DNA of 6,135 bases from Betaproteobacteria bacterium (GTDB lineage: Bacteria; Pseudomonadota; Gammaproteobacteria; Burkholderiales; Casimicrobiaceae): assembly GCA_005883655.1 (NCBI GenBank), contig VBDA01000018.1:1-6135 (forward strand), written 5' to 3'. Every line of letters begins with the position of its first letter. Position 1 is the first letter of the stretch. Shown here in pieces: positions 1-4,905 of this stretch. The notes under the pieces were generated by a model, which saw only the letters and a list, made by a program, of their open reading frames with translations, was not told the DNA's origin and made no database searches. The position numbers and the translations under genes were made by a program.

Positions 1-449
1 TGCCCGCGGTTTCGTTCGTGATCCCGCCCAACCCCGAGTCAGGCCATCCTGCTTATTCGACGGTAGCGGCGCTGGAGAGATTCGTCATGCAATTGGTCAC
101 CAAGGCGAAGGCCAATCCTGCGATCTGGAGCAAGAGCGCCATCCTCGTCACCACCGACGAAGGAGGCGGCTACTACGACAGCGGTTACGTTCAGATCCTC
201 GACTTCTTCGGCGATGGCACTCGTGTGCCGTTGATCGCCATCTCGCCGTTCGCCAAACGCGGTTATGTCGACCACACCTACTACGATCATGCTTCGGTGC
301 TTAAATTCATCGAGTACAACTGGCGACTGACCGTGCTATCCGAGGAGAGCCGCGACAACCTGCCCAATCCGGAGATGACCGCGGCCGACCCCTACGTGCC
401 AGCCAACCGCCCTGCGGTCGGCGATCTCCTGAACCTGTTTCGGTTTTGA
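1..449 (+). CDS. Phosphoesterase family protein (phospholipase C / acid phosphatase-like), C-terminal part, 5' end outside window
   Basis: The reading frame is open from base 3 and stops with TGA at 447-449, giving 148 residues of a longer protein. It begins PAVSFVIPPN, followed by ESGHP, which is typical of the interior of PF04185 phosphoesterases, so the GTG at 18 is not a real start. Family signatures are visible: TTDEGGGYYD (bases 150-179), then GTRVPLIAISPFAKRG, and DHTYYDHASVLKFIEYNW near the C-terminus. In this family Asp/Glu and His residues of such motifs bind metal and catalyse hydrolysis of phosphate mono- or diesters, usually outside the cytoplasm. The signal peptide and the N-terminal metal-binding half would lie upstream of the window. 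The substrate (phospholipid or small phosphate ester) cannot be told from this fragment. The family call is firm; the exact enzyme is not. Confidence 0.85.
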   Translation, partial: PAVSFVIPPNPESGHPAYSTVAALERFVMQLVTKAKANPAIWSKSAILVTTDEGGGYYDSGYVQILDFFGDGTRVPLIAISPFAKRGYVDHTYYDHASVLKFIEYNWRLTVLSEESRDNLPNPEMTAADPYVPANRPAVGDLLNLFRF

Positions 450-550
450 GCCATATCGACCCAGCGCTCCTGGAAAGCGCCTTTCGGACACGGCGCCAGG
501 TACCGATCGAAAGCCGAACTTACCGCCCCGCACGAATGTCCATATCTTGA

Positions 551-569
551 GACAGCGATTTCAGCTGTC
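551..569. promoter_or_regulatory. Perfect 6-bp inverted repeat just upstream of a ribosome binding site
   Basis: GACAGC (551-556) and GCTGTC (564-569) are perfect complements separated by 7 bases. The repeat ends 7 bases before the GGAGGT that serves the 588-1079 gene. It could be an operator half-site pair or a 5'-UTR hairpin. The repeat is seen directly; a regulatory function is inferred, and a 6-bp match can occur by chance. Confidence 0.3.
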
Positions 570-576
570 GATGAAT

Positions 577-582
577 GGAGGT
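577..582 (+). promoter_or_regulatory. Strong ribosome binding site for the 588 start
   Basis: GGAGGT lies 5 bases before the ATG at 588. It fixes that start and supports translation of a gene that has few recognisable protein features. Confidence 0.8.
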
Positions 583-587
583 CTGTC

Positions 588-1079
588 ATGGCCACCAGTA
601 ACCTTTTGCGTACCGGTGAAAAGGGCCCCGTCACAACCAAGGGTCACGGAACGGGAGCGTTGGGTCCCAGCGATACATCCGACAGCGGGAGCGATATCCG
701 CGGCGGCCCGGGAGTCGTCGAGGATAGCGAGCTAGGGCTGGATAGCGGCACCTTCTCCGATCCGGGCGGCGGCAGCCACCGGACGGCGGGACCCGACATC
801 GGCGATTACAACCTCGATGCGGACAGCGACTCGCAGGGCACGGGTGAGCGCCTCGGCGCCGGCCGGGATGCGGTGATCCGAGAGAACAACGATATCTTTC
901 CCGATCATGTCGTAGGCCCTGACGGTGAGACGACGAGCCTTACCGGCTCGGAATTGGCCGACGAGGTCGACGAGGTCACCAACCAGACCGATGTCGAGTT
1001 TGGCCCGCGCGAGGCTCCGCGGCCGCGCGTGCCAGCCGGGCAGAAACGCGCCAAGGCGCGCCCAGCCAAGACGAAGTGA
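588..1079 (+). CDS. Acidic low-complexity hypothetical protein, 163 aa
   Basis: I do not recognise an established function. The protein has no Cys, no Trp, a single Tyr (residue 74) and no Met after the initiator. Residues 20-140 are rich in Gly, Asp, Ser and Thr with GPSDTSDSGSD (27-36 region), GPDIGDYNLDADSDSQGTGE (68-87) and a very acidic ELADEVDEV stretch (122-130). Residues 141-163 switch to a basic tail with nine Arg/Lys and one Glu. There is no signal peptide or membrane segment, so a cytoplasmic, largely disordered protein is likely. The GALGPSDTSDSGSD-type pattern resembles a group of uncharacterised proteobacterial proteins known to me from memory only. The start is set by a GGAGGT box 5 bases upstream. 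It stands alone, with about 140 bases before it and 176 after it. The coding call is firm; the role is unknown. Confidence 0.75.
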   Translation: MATSNLLRTGEKGPVTTKGHGTGALGPSDTSDSGSDIRGGPGVVEDSELGLDSGTFSDPGGGSHRTAGPDIGDYNLDADSDSQGTGERLGAGRDAVIRENNDIFPDHVVGPDGETTSLTGSELADEVDEVTNQTDVEFGPREAPRPRVPAGQKRAKARPAKTK

Positions 1080-1255
1080 GGTGCCCGGCGGTGGCGTGTC
1101 GAAGCCAGGCGGCGCGCCGATTCAGCTCTTGCGCCAGATCCGATCCGGCAGCGCCCGGTTCATCCCCGCAACCGCAGTGGTGGTATCTTACGAGCACCGC
1201 GGCCAAATGATGAGAGACGAACCGCGGAATTTCAAACCATAAAGGAGACTTTCAA
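1080..1255. other. Intergenic region with a repeated CCGCGG element
   Basis: No convincing ORF or hairpin terminator is visible. ACCGCGG occurs twice as a direct repeat, at 1196-1202 and 1221-1227 (25 bases apart). Each copy contains the palindrome CCGCGG, and both lie within 60 bases upstream of the CHRD gene start. This could be part of a promoter or operator, but in GC-rich DNA such matches are weak evidence. Confidence 0.3.
1242..1248 (+). promoter_or_regulatory. Ribosome binding site of the CHRD gene
   Basis: AAGGAGA is spaced 7 bases before the ATG at 1256. This is near-ideal and fixes the start of the exported CHRD protein. Confidence 0.85.
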
Positions 1256-1681
1256 ATGCGCACCTTGCCCCAAACCCACAAACATATTGCTACGGCCATA
1301 TTGGCGGTCATCGCCGCCTGCGGGTCGATGGCCGCGATGTCGGAAACGGTCACCCTTACGGGCAGCAACGAAGTACCACCGGCCACGACCTCGGCGACCG
1401 GCACCGCCAATATCACGGTTGGCGCCGATCGCAGCGTGAAGGCGACCGTCACCACGACCGGCATGACCGCGACCGCATCGCACATTCACATGGGTGCAGC
1501 CGGCAGCAATGGCCCGGTCGTCGTTCCGTTCACCAAGAGTGGCGACACGTTCTCCGCCGCCCCGGATGCCAAGCTGACCGAGGAGCAGTACGCGGCCTAC
1601 AAGGCGGGCAAGCTGTACGTCAACGTTCACAGCGCGAAAGATCCGGGCGGCGAGATTCGCGGCCAGCTCAAGGGTAGCTGA
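1256..1681 (+). CDS. Exported CHRD-domain protein, 141 aa
   Basis: The CHRD domain (PF07452), named after chordin, occurs in many short secreted bacterial proteins whose biochemical role is not settled. Residues 1-28 form an export signal: a short polar start with Lys9, then the hydrophobic core ATAILAVIAA. The mature part shows the domain hallmarks in order: TLTGSNEVPP (33-42), ASHIHMGAAGSNGPVV (74-89), and LYVNVHSAKDPGGEIRGQL (120-138) at the C-terminus. At 141 residues it is a single-domain member. The signal contains I-A-A-C (19-22), which fits a lipobox, but homologues usually mature just before the ETVTLTG strand, so either a lipoprotein or a free periplasmic/extracellular protein is possible. 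A strong AAGGAGA ribosome binding site precedes it. It appears to be transcribed on its own or with the small membrane gene downstream. Confidence 0.92.
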   Translation: MRTLPQTHKHIATAILAVIAACGSMAAMSETVTLTGSNEVPPATTSATGTANITVGADRSVKATVTTTGMTATASHIHMGAAGSNGPVVVPFTKSGDTFSAAPDAKLTEEQYAAYKAGKLYVNVHSAKDPGGEIRGQLKGS

Positions 1682-1704
1682 TCCGACGGCAGCACGCGCG
1701 GATC
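1680..1704. repeat. Inverted repeat at the 3' end of the CHRD gene
   Basis: GATCCG (1680-1685, overlapping the TGA stop) and CGGATC (1699-1704) are perfect complements around a 13-base loop. A position right at a gene end suggests a transcript-end hairpin. There is no T-run after it, so it is not a classical intrinsic terminator. Confidence 0.3.
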
Positions 1705-1732
1705 GCACTGAGCCGGAATCGCATTTCCGCAG

Positions 1733-1757
1733 GCGACGTCGCTGACGGCGGCGTCGC
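1733..1757. repeat. GC-rich palindrome / hairpin before the small membrane gene
   Basis: The 10-base palindrome GCGACGTCGC covers 1733-1742. Its left half GCGACG can alternatively pair with CGTCGC at 1752-1757. It lies 30-55 bases upstream of the ATG at 1788. Function is unknown; in sequence this GC-rich it may be chance. Confidence 0.25.
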
Positions 1758-1787
1758 TCCGCGGCCATATCCGGCGCGCGCTGGCGC

Positions 1788-2003
1788 ATGAGCTTTCCAT
1801 CGCCTGGCGCATTGTTTGCGTCGCTGCTTTTTGGCGCGATCGGCATGGGCGCACTCATCTACGCGCGGAAAATGTCGGCGTTCAAGCCGGCGATCCTTGG
1901 CGTGGCGCTCATGGCCTATCCCTACTTCGTGTCGGACAACAGCTTCCTGCTCTGGGGCGTCGGAATCGCGCTGACGATCGCGCTGTTCGTATTCAACGGC
2001 TGA
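1788..2003 (+). CDS. Small integral membrane protein, 71 aa
   Basis: The protein is almost entirely hydrophobic, with three likely membrane segments: residues about 8-26 (ALFASLLFGAIGMGALIYA), 32-48 and 53-69. A short basic turn (RK) follows the first segment, and AYPYFVSD sits between the second and third. The pattern FGAIGMG...YPYFV resembles a widespread family of uncharacterised small proteobacterial membrane proteins; some database entries call relatives 'amino acid transport protein', which I would not rely on. There is no good Shine-Dalgarno sequence before the ATG, so the start is chosen from the hydrophobic pattern. The 3' end overlaps the convergent cbpM by 11 bases. Coding is likely from the clean transmembrane pattern; function is unknown. 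Confidence 0.75.
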   Translation: MSFPSPGALFASLLFGAIGMGALIYARKMSAFKPAILGVALMAYPYFVSDNSFLLWGVGIALTIALFVFNG

Positions 2004-2346
2004 CCGTGTCGCTTGTGCCGGCGAGCCCATGGCCCAGCGCTCCGGCGCGCAGCGCATGCAGCTCGCTTTCCAGCGCCTCGATCTTTTCCACGAAACCCAG
2101 AAGTACCGAGACGGCATGCGCGTCGAGCTCGAAGTCTCTGCTCAGACGGGATGCCTTGCGCGCGACGACCACGCAATAAGACGTGAACATCCACGAGCTC
2201 GCGTTGGGATTGATGGGCGTAAGCGCGCCGTGGTCCACCAGCTCGCGCAAATCGTTGTCGGACAGCCCGGAGAGAACCAGCAGCTGAGAAAACGATACCT
2301 CGCTATTTTCGTCCAGACTCAATGCTTCGGCAGTGTCGATGTTCAT
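1993..2346 (-). CDS. cbpM: Chaperone modulator CbpM, 117 aa
   Basis: CbpM is a small MerR-like protein that binds the J-domain of CbpA and restrains its stimulation of DnaK. The sequence shows the family layout: SFSQLLVLSGLSDNDLRELV (18-37) as the N-terminal helical region, then GALTPI...WMF (40-54), KASRLSRDFELDAHAVSVLL (64-83), and a C-terminal helix FVEKIEALESELHALR (85-100) likely to form a coiled coil. The start is the ATG that overlaps the TGA of cbpA in the arrangement ATGA (2343-2346), a typical translational coupling, so the longer upstream frame reaching 2616 is not used. Length is close to the roughly 100-residue family norm, with a slightly extended tail. Its 3' end overlaps the convergent small membrane gene by 11 bases. 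Confidence 0.9.
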   Translation of the reverse strand: MNIDTAEALSLDENSEVSFSQLLVLSGLSDNDLRELVDHGALTPINPNASSWMFTSYCVVVARKASRLSRDFELDAHAVSVLLGFVEKIEALESELHALRAGALGHGLAGTSDTVSR

Positions 2347-3320
2347 GCTGCGGCTCCAAGTTTGAAGTGGGCCCGCGGATCGAAGTTCGACGATTCCGAG
2401 AGCTCGCGATACAACGAGCGCTCCCGCTCGTTGACGACCGTCGGCACGACGATGGCCACGATCGCGAAAAGATCGCCTGACTTTCCGCCCGGACGCGACA
2501 GCCCGCGTCCGGCCAAGCGAAGCTGTTGGCCGGCGCGCGTGCTCGCGGGCACCTTGAGCGAGACTGCGCCCGCCAGCGTGGGCAATTCCACGCTGGTGCC
2601 GAGCACGGCTTCCCACGGCGCGAGGGGGAGATCGACGTAAAGGTCCTGTCCGCTGGTGCGGAACAATGGGTGGGGCTGGACTTGAATGTCGAGGTAAAGG
2701 TCGCCAGGGGATGCGCCCTGCATCCCCTTGCCACCCTTGCCCGGCACCCGCAGCTTCTGGCCGTCGATCACCCCTTTCGGAATGCGCACCTTGATGCGAT
2801 GTGGAACGCGATGCGCGACACCGCGTTCATCGTATTCCGCAACGCTCAAGTCGAGATCGATCTCGGTGCCGTGAAAGGCCTGCTCAAGCGTAATGCGCAC
2901 CATCGCTTCGTAATCCGGCCCGGGAATCGGCCCTTCCCTGGCGCCCGCGCGACCGCCGCTGCGTCCGCGCGCGCGTCCCGTGAGCCCGGCCAGCAAATCG
3001 GCAAGATCGATGTCATCGAATGCGTTCTGACCCATCTGATCGAACGGGCTCCCGGAAGCGAAATGCTGGCTCCAGTCGGGCGGCGGTCGAAATTCCTGAC
3101 CCGCGGCGTGGCTGCCGAGCTGATCGAATGCGGCGCGCTTCTCAGGGTCCCTCAGCGTTTCGTAGGCTTCGGAGACTTCCTTGAAGCTTTCCTCGGCGTT
3201 CTTTTCCTTCGAGACGTCGGGATGATATTTCCGCGCCAGCTTGCGGTATGCCTTCTTGATGTCGTCCGCGCTGGCATCACGAGCCACGCCGAGAATCTTG
3301 TAATAGTCCTTGTATTTCAT
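2343..3320 (-). CDS. cbpA: DnaJ-like co-chaperone CbpA (curved DNA-binding protein), 325 aa
   Basis: CbpA is a DnaJ homologue that stimulates the DnaK ATPase and delivers unfolded clients; in E. coli it also binds curved DNA. Residues 1-70 are a J-domain starting KDYYKILGV, with the essential HPD tripeptide at 33-35 and the helix IV region ending FDQLG. Residues 71-130 are a linker rich in Gly, Pro, Phe and Arg, including a basic RARGRSGGRAGAR segment (116-128). Residues 135-300 carry the two beta-sandwich substrate-binding domains: LEQAFHGTEIDL, IPKGVIDGQKLRVPGKGGKG, GDLYLDIQVQPHPLFRTSGQ, and the second-domain repeat ending SGDLFAIVAIVVP. No CxxCxGxG zinc-finger repeats are present, which separates CbpA from DnaJ. 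Length matches the family. No clear Shine-Dalgarno sequence precedes the ATG. A 28-codon ORF ends 12 bases upstream and a 7-bp hairpin lies 30-49 bases upstream, so coupling to upstream translation is possible. It overlaps cbpM by ATGA. Confidence 0.95.
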   Translation of the reverse strand: MKYKDYYKILGVARDASADDIKKAYRKLARKYHPDVSKEKNAEESFKEVSEAYETLRDPEKRAAFDQLGSHAAGQEFRPPPDWSQHFASGSPFDQMGQNAFDDIDLADLLAGLTGRARGRSGGRAGAREGPIPGPDYEAMVRITLEQAFHGTEIDLDLSVAEYDERGVAHRVPHRIKVRIPKGVIDGQKLRVPGKGGKGMQGASPGDLYLDIQVQPHPLFRTSGQDLYVDLPLAPWEAVLGTSVELPTLAGAVSLKVPASTRAGQQLRLAGRGLSRPGGKSGDLFAIVAIVVPTVVNERERSLYRELSESSNFDPRAHFKLGAAA

Positions 3321-3332
3321 GGTGAGGTCGCT

Positions 3333-3419
3333 TCAGTATCGGAATGGATGATCGGCAAGCGGGCCGATCGAATCGCGCTGAGCCGCTAACGCAATGGCAA
3401 AGGTTCGCGATGCAATCAT
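3333..3419 (-). pseudogene. Start-only remnant of a substrate-binding protein gene (28 codons), sitting as a leader ORF before cbpA
   Basis: The ATG at 3417-3419 overlaps the TGA of the preceding array member (ATGA). The first residues, MIASRTFAIALAA, resemble the start of the intact neighbour (MINRRTFLIGS), as expected for the signal peptide of another array gene. After about 14 codons the similarity ends and the frame stops 12 bases before the cbpA ATG. It has an excellent ribosome binding site (GGAGGTGA on the - strand, 3424-3431). It is either a dead stump or a translated 28-codon leader. Homology of such a short stretch is an inference, supported by the identical boundary structure. Confidence 0.5.
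3350..3369 (-). promoter_or_regulatory. 7-bp hairpin upstream of cbpA
   Basis: GATCGGC (3350-3356) and GCCGATC (3363-3369) are perfect complements around a 6-base loop, placed 30-49 bases before the cbpA start and inside the 28-codon ORF. It could be an operator, a hairpin affecting translation of cbpA, or the terminator of the upstream substrate-binding genes, although no T-run follows it on the - strand. The structure is seen; the role is inferred. Confidence 0.4.
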
Positions 3420-3444
3420 TGAATCACCTCCGCGCGCAGCAGCA
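3416..3444 (-). repeat. Array boundary repeat, copy 3 (ATGA junction with GGAGGTGA)
   Basis: 29 bases match the other two boundary copies except for a missing GTC triplet (+ strand). On the - strand it encodes ...LLLRAEVIQ-stop, followed at once by the next ATG through ATGA. The lost Asp codon brings a G next to GAGGTGA, creating GGAGGTGA, a near-perfect Shine-Dalgarno sequence 4 bases (measured from GGAGGTGA) before the next ATG. Confidence 0.8.
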
Positions 3445-3611
3445 GCGACGGCGGGAAGGCCCTTGCGGAACGCAGCAACAAACGGGGCCCATTGTGCGGG
3501 AGACGCGCTGCCGAGAAAAGCAATCATCGGGCTCACCGATTTCTGCGCGCGGGTGACGAGCGGCGACGCCAACGCGATTGCGGCGAGCAGGGTGAGATCA
3601 CGTCGCCTCAT
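3416..3611 (-). pseudogene. Substrate-binding protein gene with a large internal deletion
   Basis: The first 53 codons (3611 down to about 3453) are a normal family N-terminus: a Tat-like signal starting MRRRDLTLLAAIALASP and ending at RAQ (21-23), then MIAFLGSASPAQWAPFVAAF, which corresponds to strand 1 and helix 1 of the mature domain. The next recognisable family sequence is the extreme C-terminus, PPSLLLRAEVIQ-stop (about 3454-3416), in another frame. Roughly 260 codons are therefore missing compared with the intact neighbour, and the joint is out of frame. Read straight through from its ATG, the frame gives a 92-residue chimaera ending at 3333, which is unlikely to fold or bind ligand. 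It starts by ATGA overlap with the intact gene upstream. Confidence 0.8.
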
Positions 3612-3639
3612 TGAATCACCTCGTCCGCGCGCAGCAGCA
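3608..3639 (-). repeat. Array boundary repeat, copy 2
   Basis: 32 bases identical to 4597-4628. On the - strand they encode LLLRADEVIQ-stop of the intact gene and carry GAGGTGA (3616-3622) before the ATG of the next array member, joined by ATGA. Weaker similarity between the copies continues for about 50 more bases into the coding region. Confidence 0.85.
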
Positions 3640-4600
3640 ATGCTTGTGGGATCGTGAGACCGAGCGCTTTCGCGGTATTCAGGTTCACGGCAAGCACATA
3701 TTTGGTCGGCTGTTCAATCGGGAGGTCAGCCGGCTTGGCGCCTCTGATGATCTTGTCGACATACACGGCGGCATGCCGGTATGTCTCGACGACATTCACG
3801 CCGTAGGCAAAAAGCCCACCGGCTCCGACGAACTGCTTCGCGGCGCCTATCGTAGGAAGACGGTGCTGAACGGCGAGCCGGGCGATCTCGCCATAATGAA
3901 CGACGAGTAGAGCATCGGTTCCCATCATAAGCGCATCGGTCTTTTCCTTTGCCATCGTAGCCAACGCGCTGGCGAGGTCGTTCGGCTCTCGGATGCCGAA
4001 ACGATGCACCCGCATTCCGAGCGAGCCGGCAGCATCGTCTACAGCTCTTGCACCTCCAACTGTAACAGCGCCTATCTGAGTCCCGGGAACATAGAGGAGT
4101 CCGACACGAGACGCTTTGGGAATGACTTCCCTCACGAGTTGGAGCCGCTTCAATGTTAGGTCGAACTCCAGAATCGAATTCCCGGTCAGGTTCCCACCCG
4201 GGCGGGCGAGGCTTGCCACGAGCCCGCTTCGTACCGGGTCCCCGACTGCCGCCATGACAATGGGAATGGTCGTCGTCGCCTGCTTCGCCGCCCGGCTGCC
4301 GGGCGTACCGTGCGTCACGATCAGATCGACCTTCGCGCTTACCAGCTCGGCTGCGAGTTTCGGCAGCCGATCGAAGTCCTCATCGGCCCACCGGTACTCG
4401 ATAACCAGATTCTTGCCTTCTTCGTAGCCGAGGTCCCGCAATCCCTGACGCAACGCGGCAATCTGGCTCGCCCAGCTCGACGCGTTGGCGATTCCTAGGA
4501 AGCCAATGCGGTAAACCTTTCCAGTCTGCTGCGCCTCAGCCGCGCTTGACGCGGCGAAGACGACTAGCGAACCAATTAGAAACGTCCGCCTATTGATCAT
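3608..4600 (-). CDS. ABC-type substrate-binding protein (PF04392-like), 330 aa, intact
   Basis: This is a periplasmic type I binding-protein fold, usually the ligand-capturing part of an ABC transporter; the ligand is unknown. Residues 1-24 are a twin-arginine export signal (NRRTFLIG, cleaved near AEAQ). The mature part follows the family: YRIGFLG (30-36), FRQGL-equivalent ALRQGLRDLGYEEGKNLVIE (49-68), RLPKLAAELV (78-87), VDLIVTHGTP (91-100), IPIVMAAVGDPVRSGLVASL (112-131), ARPGGNLTG (132-140), RVGLLYVPG (165-173), GGLFAYGVN (261-269), and the conserved end VNLNTAKALGLTIPQALLLR. Length is typical. The start is set at the ATG overlapping the TGA of the upstream remnant; an in-frame ATG at 4777 would add 59 residues that only read through that remnant out of frame. 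No permease or ATPase gene is present in the window, so it is an orphan here. Confidence 0.93.
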   Translation of the reverse strand: MINRRTFLIGSLVVFAASSAAEAQQTGKVYRIGFLGIANASSWASQIAALRQGLRDLGYEEGKNLVIEYRWADEDFDRLPKLAAELVSAKVDLIVTHGTPGSRAAKQATTTIPIVMAAVGDPVRSGLVASLARPGGNLTGNSILEFDLTLKRLQLVREVIPKASRVGLLYVPGTQIGAVTVGGARAVDDAAGSLGMRVHRFGIREPNDLASALATMAKEKTDALMMGTDALLVVHYGEIARLAVQHRLPTIGAAKQFVGAGGLFAYGVNVVETYRHAAVYVDKIIRGAKPADLPIEQPTKYVLAVNLNTAKALGLTIPQALLLRADEVIQ

Positions 4601-4628
4601 TGAATCACCTCGTCCGCGCGCAGCAGCA
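4597..4628 (-). repeat. Array boundary repeat, copy 1
   Basis: Identical over 32 bases to 3608-3639. On the - strand it encodes the LLLRADEVIQ-stop end of the upstream remnant, with GAGGTGA at 4605-4611 serving the ATG of the intact gene (4598-4600). Confidence 0.85.
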
Positions 4629-4689
4629 GCGATTGCGGGATTGTGAGGCCGCCGAGTGCTTTCGCAGTCTTGAGGTTGATCACGAGCTC
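4597..4689 (-). pseudogene. C-terminal stub of an upstream substrate-binding protein gene
   Basis: Read on the - strand into the TGA at 4597-4599, the sequence encodes ELVINLKTAKALGGLTIPQ followed by SLLLRADEVIQ-stop. This is the characteristic C-terminus of the same family as the intact neighbour (which ends VNLNTAKALGLTIPQ and then LLLRADEVIQ), with one extra Gly. Upstream of Glu-Leu the similarity stops (the frame reads VKDRRAAIASSGA), so the rest of the gene is lost. It marks a former first member of the tandem array. Confidence 0.8.
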
Positions 4690-4905
4690 GGCGCCGCTTG
4701 ACGCTATTGCTGCCCGTCGGTCCTTCACCGAAATTCCTATTCGAGAATGGATAGATCAAGTCTCGGCTGCTGCACATCAGTCTAGCAGCGAAGCGTAATC
4801 GCGAGTATCGAAACGCGCCGGTAATGGACCTCGCTTACCCGCGTGCCCTCTCTTGCGCATGTTCATGCTGCGCTATGCTTCGCTCTTTGCCCGCCGCGAA
4901 CTCGC
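4690..4905. other. Divergent intergenic region between the binding-protein array and the molybdenum hydroxylase gene
   Basis: No protein with family similarity is visible on either strand. A 6-bp inverted repeat, GCTGCT (4766-4771) with AGCAGC (4784-4789) around a 12-base spacer, is present. The region must hold the promoter of the gene at 4906 unless that gene is cotranscribed from further upstream, and probably the promoter for the - strand array. I cannot identify convincing -35/-10 elements. Confidence 0.4.

Noticed and set aside
464..480. Possible terminator hairpin after the phosphoesterase (GCGCT / AGCGC, 7-base loop)
   Set aside because: The stem is only 5 bp and is followed by CTTTC rather than a T-run; too weak to call.
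1232..1858. - strand ORF of 208 residues opposite the CHRD gene
   Set aside because: The composition (runs of Arg and Gly) is typical of a shadow frame and the + strand has a signal peptide, CHRD motifs and a strong ribosome binding site.
2029..2640. + strand ORF of 203 residues opposite cbpM/cbpA
   Set aside because: It is antisense to two well-matched genes and the translation shows no family features; GC-rich DNA yields long open shadow frames.
2526..3389. + strand ORF of 287 residues opposite cbpA
   Set aside because: It is fully antisense to the cbpA J-domain and C-terminal domains, which match their family closely.
3333..3611. 92-residue ORF as a single intact gene
   Set aside because: Only its first 53 residues match the family; the rest is an out-of-frame reading of the family C-terminus followed by the next start. 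It is best described as two remnants.
3416..4628. Three spaced repeats as a CRISPR-like array or insertion-sequence ends
   Set aside because: The repeats are the coding 3' ends of related genes, unevenly spaced (about 190 and 990 bases) and in direct orientation; no transposase or cas gene is present.
4601..4777. N-terminal extension of the intact substrate-binding protein to an ATG at 4777 (389 residues in total)
   Set aside because: The added 59 residues are an out-of-frame reading of the upstream C-terminal stub, and they would place the Tat signal in the middle of the protein. The ATG at 4600 with the ATGA overlap and GAGGTGA gives the normal family length.
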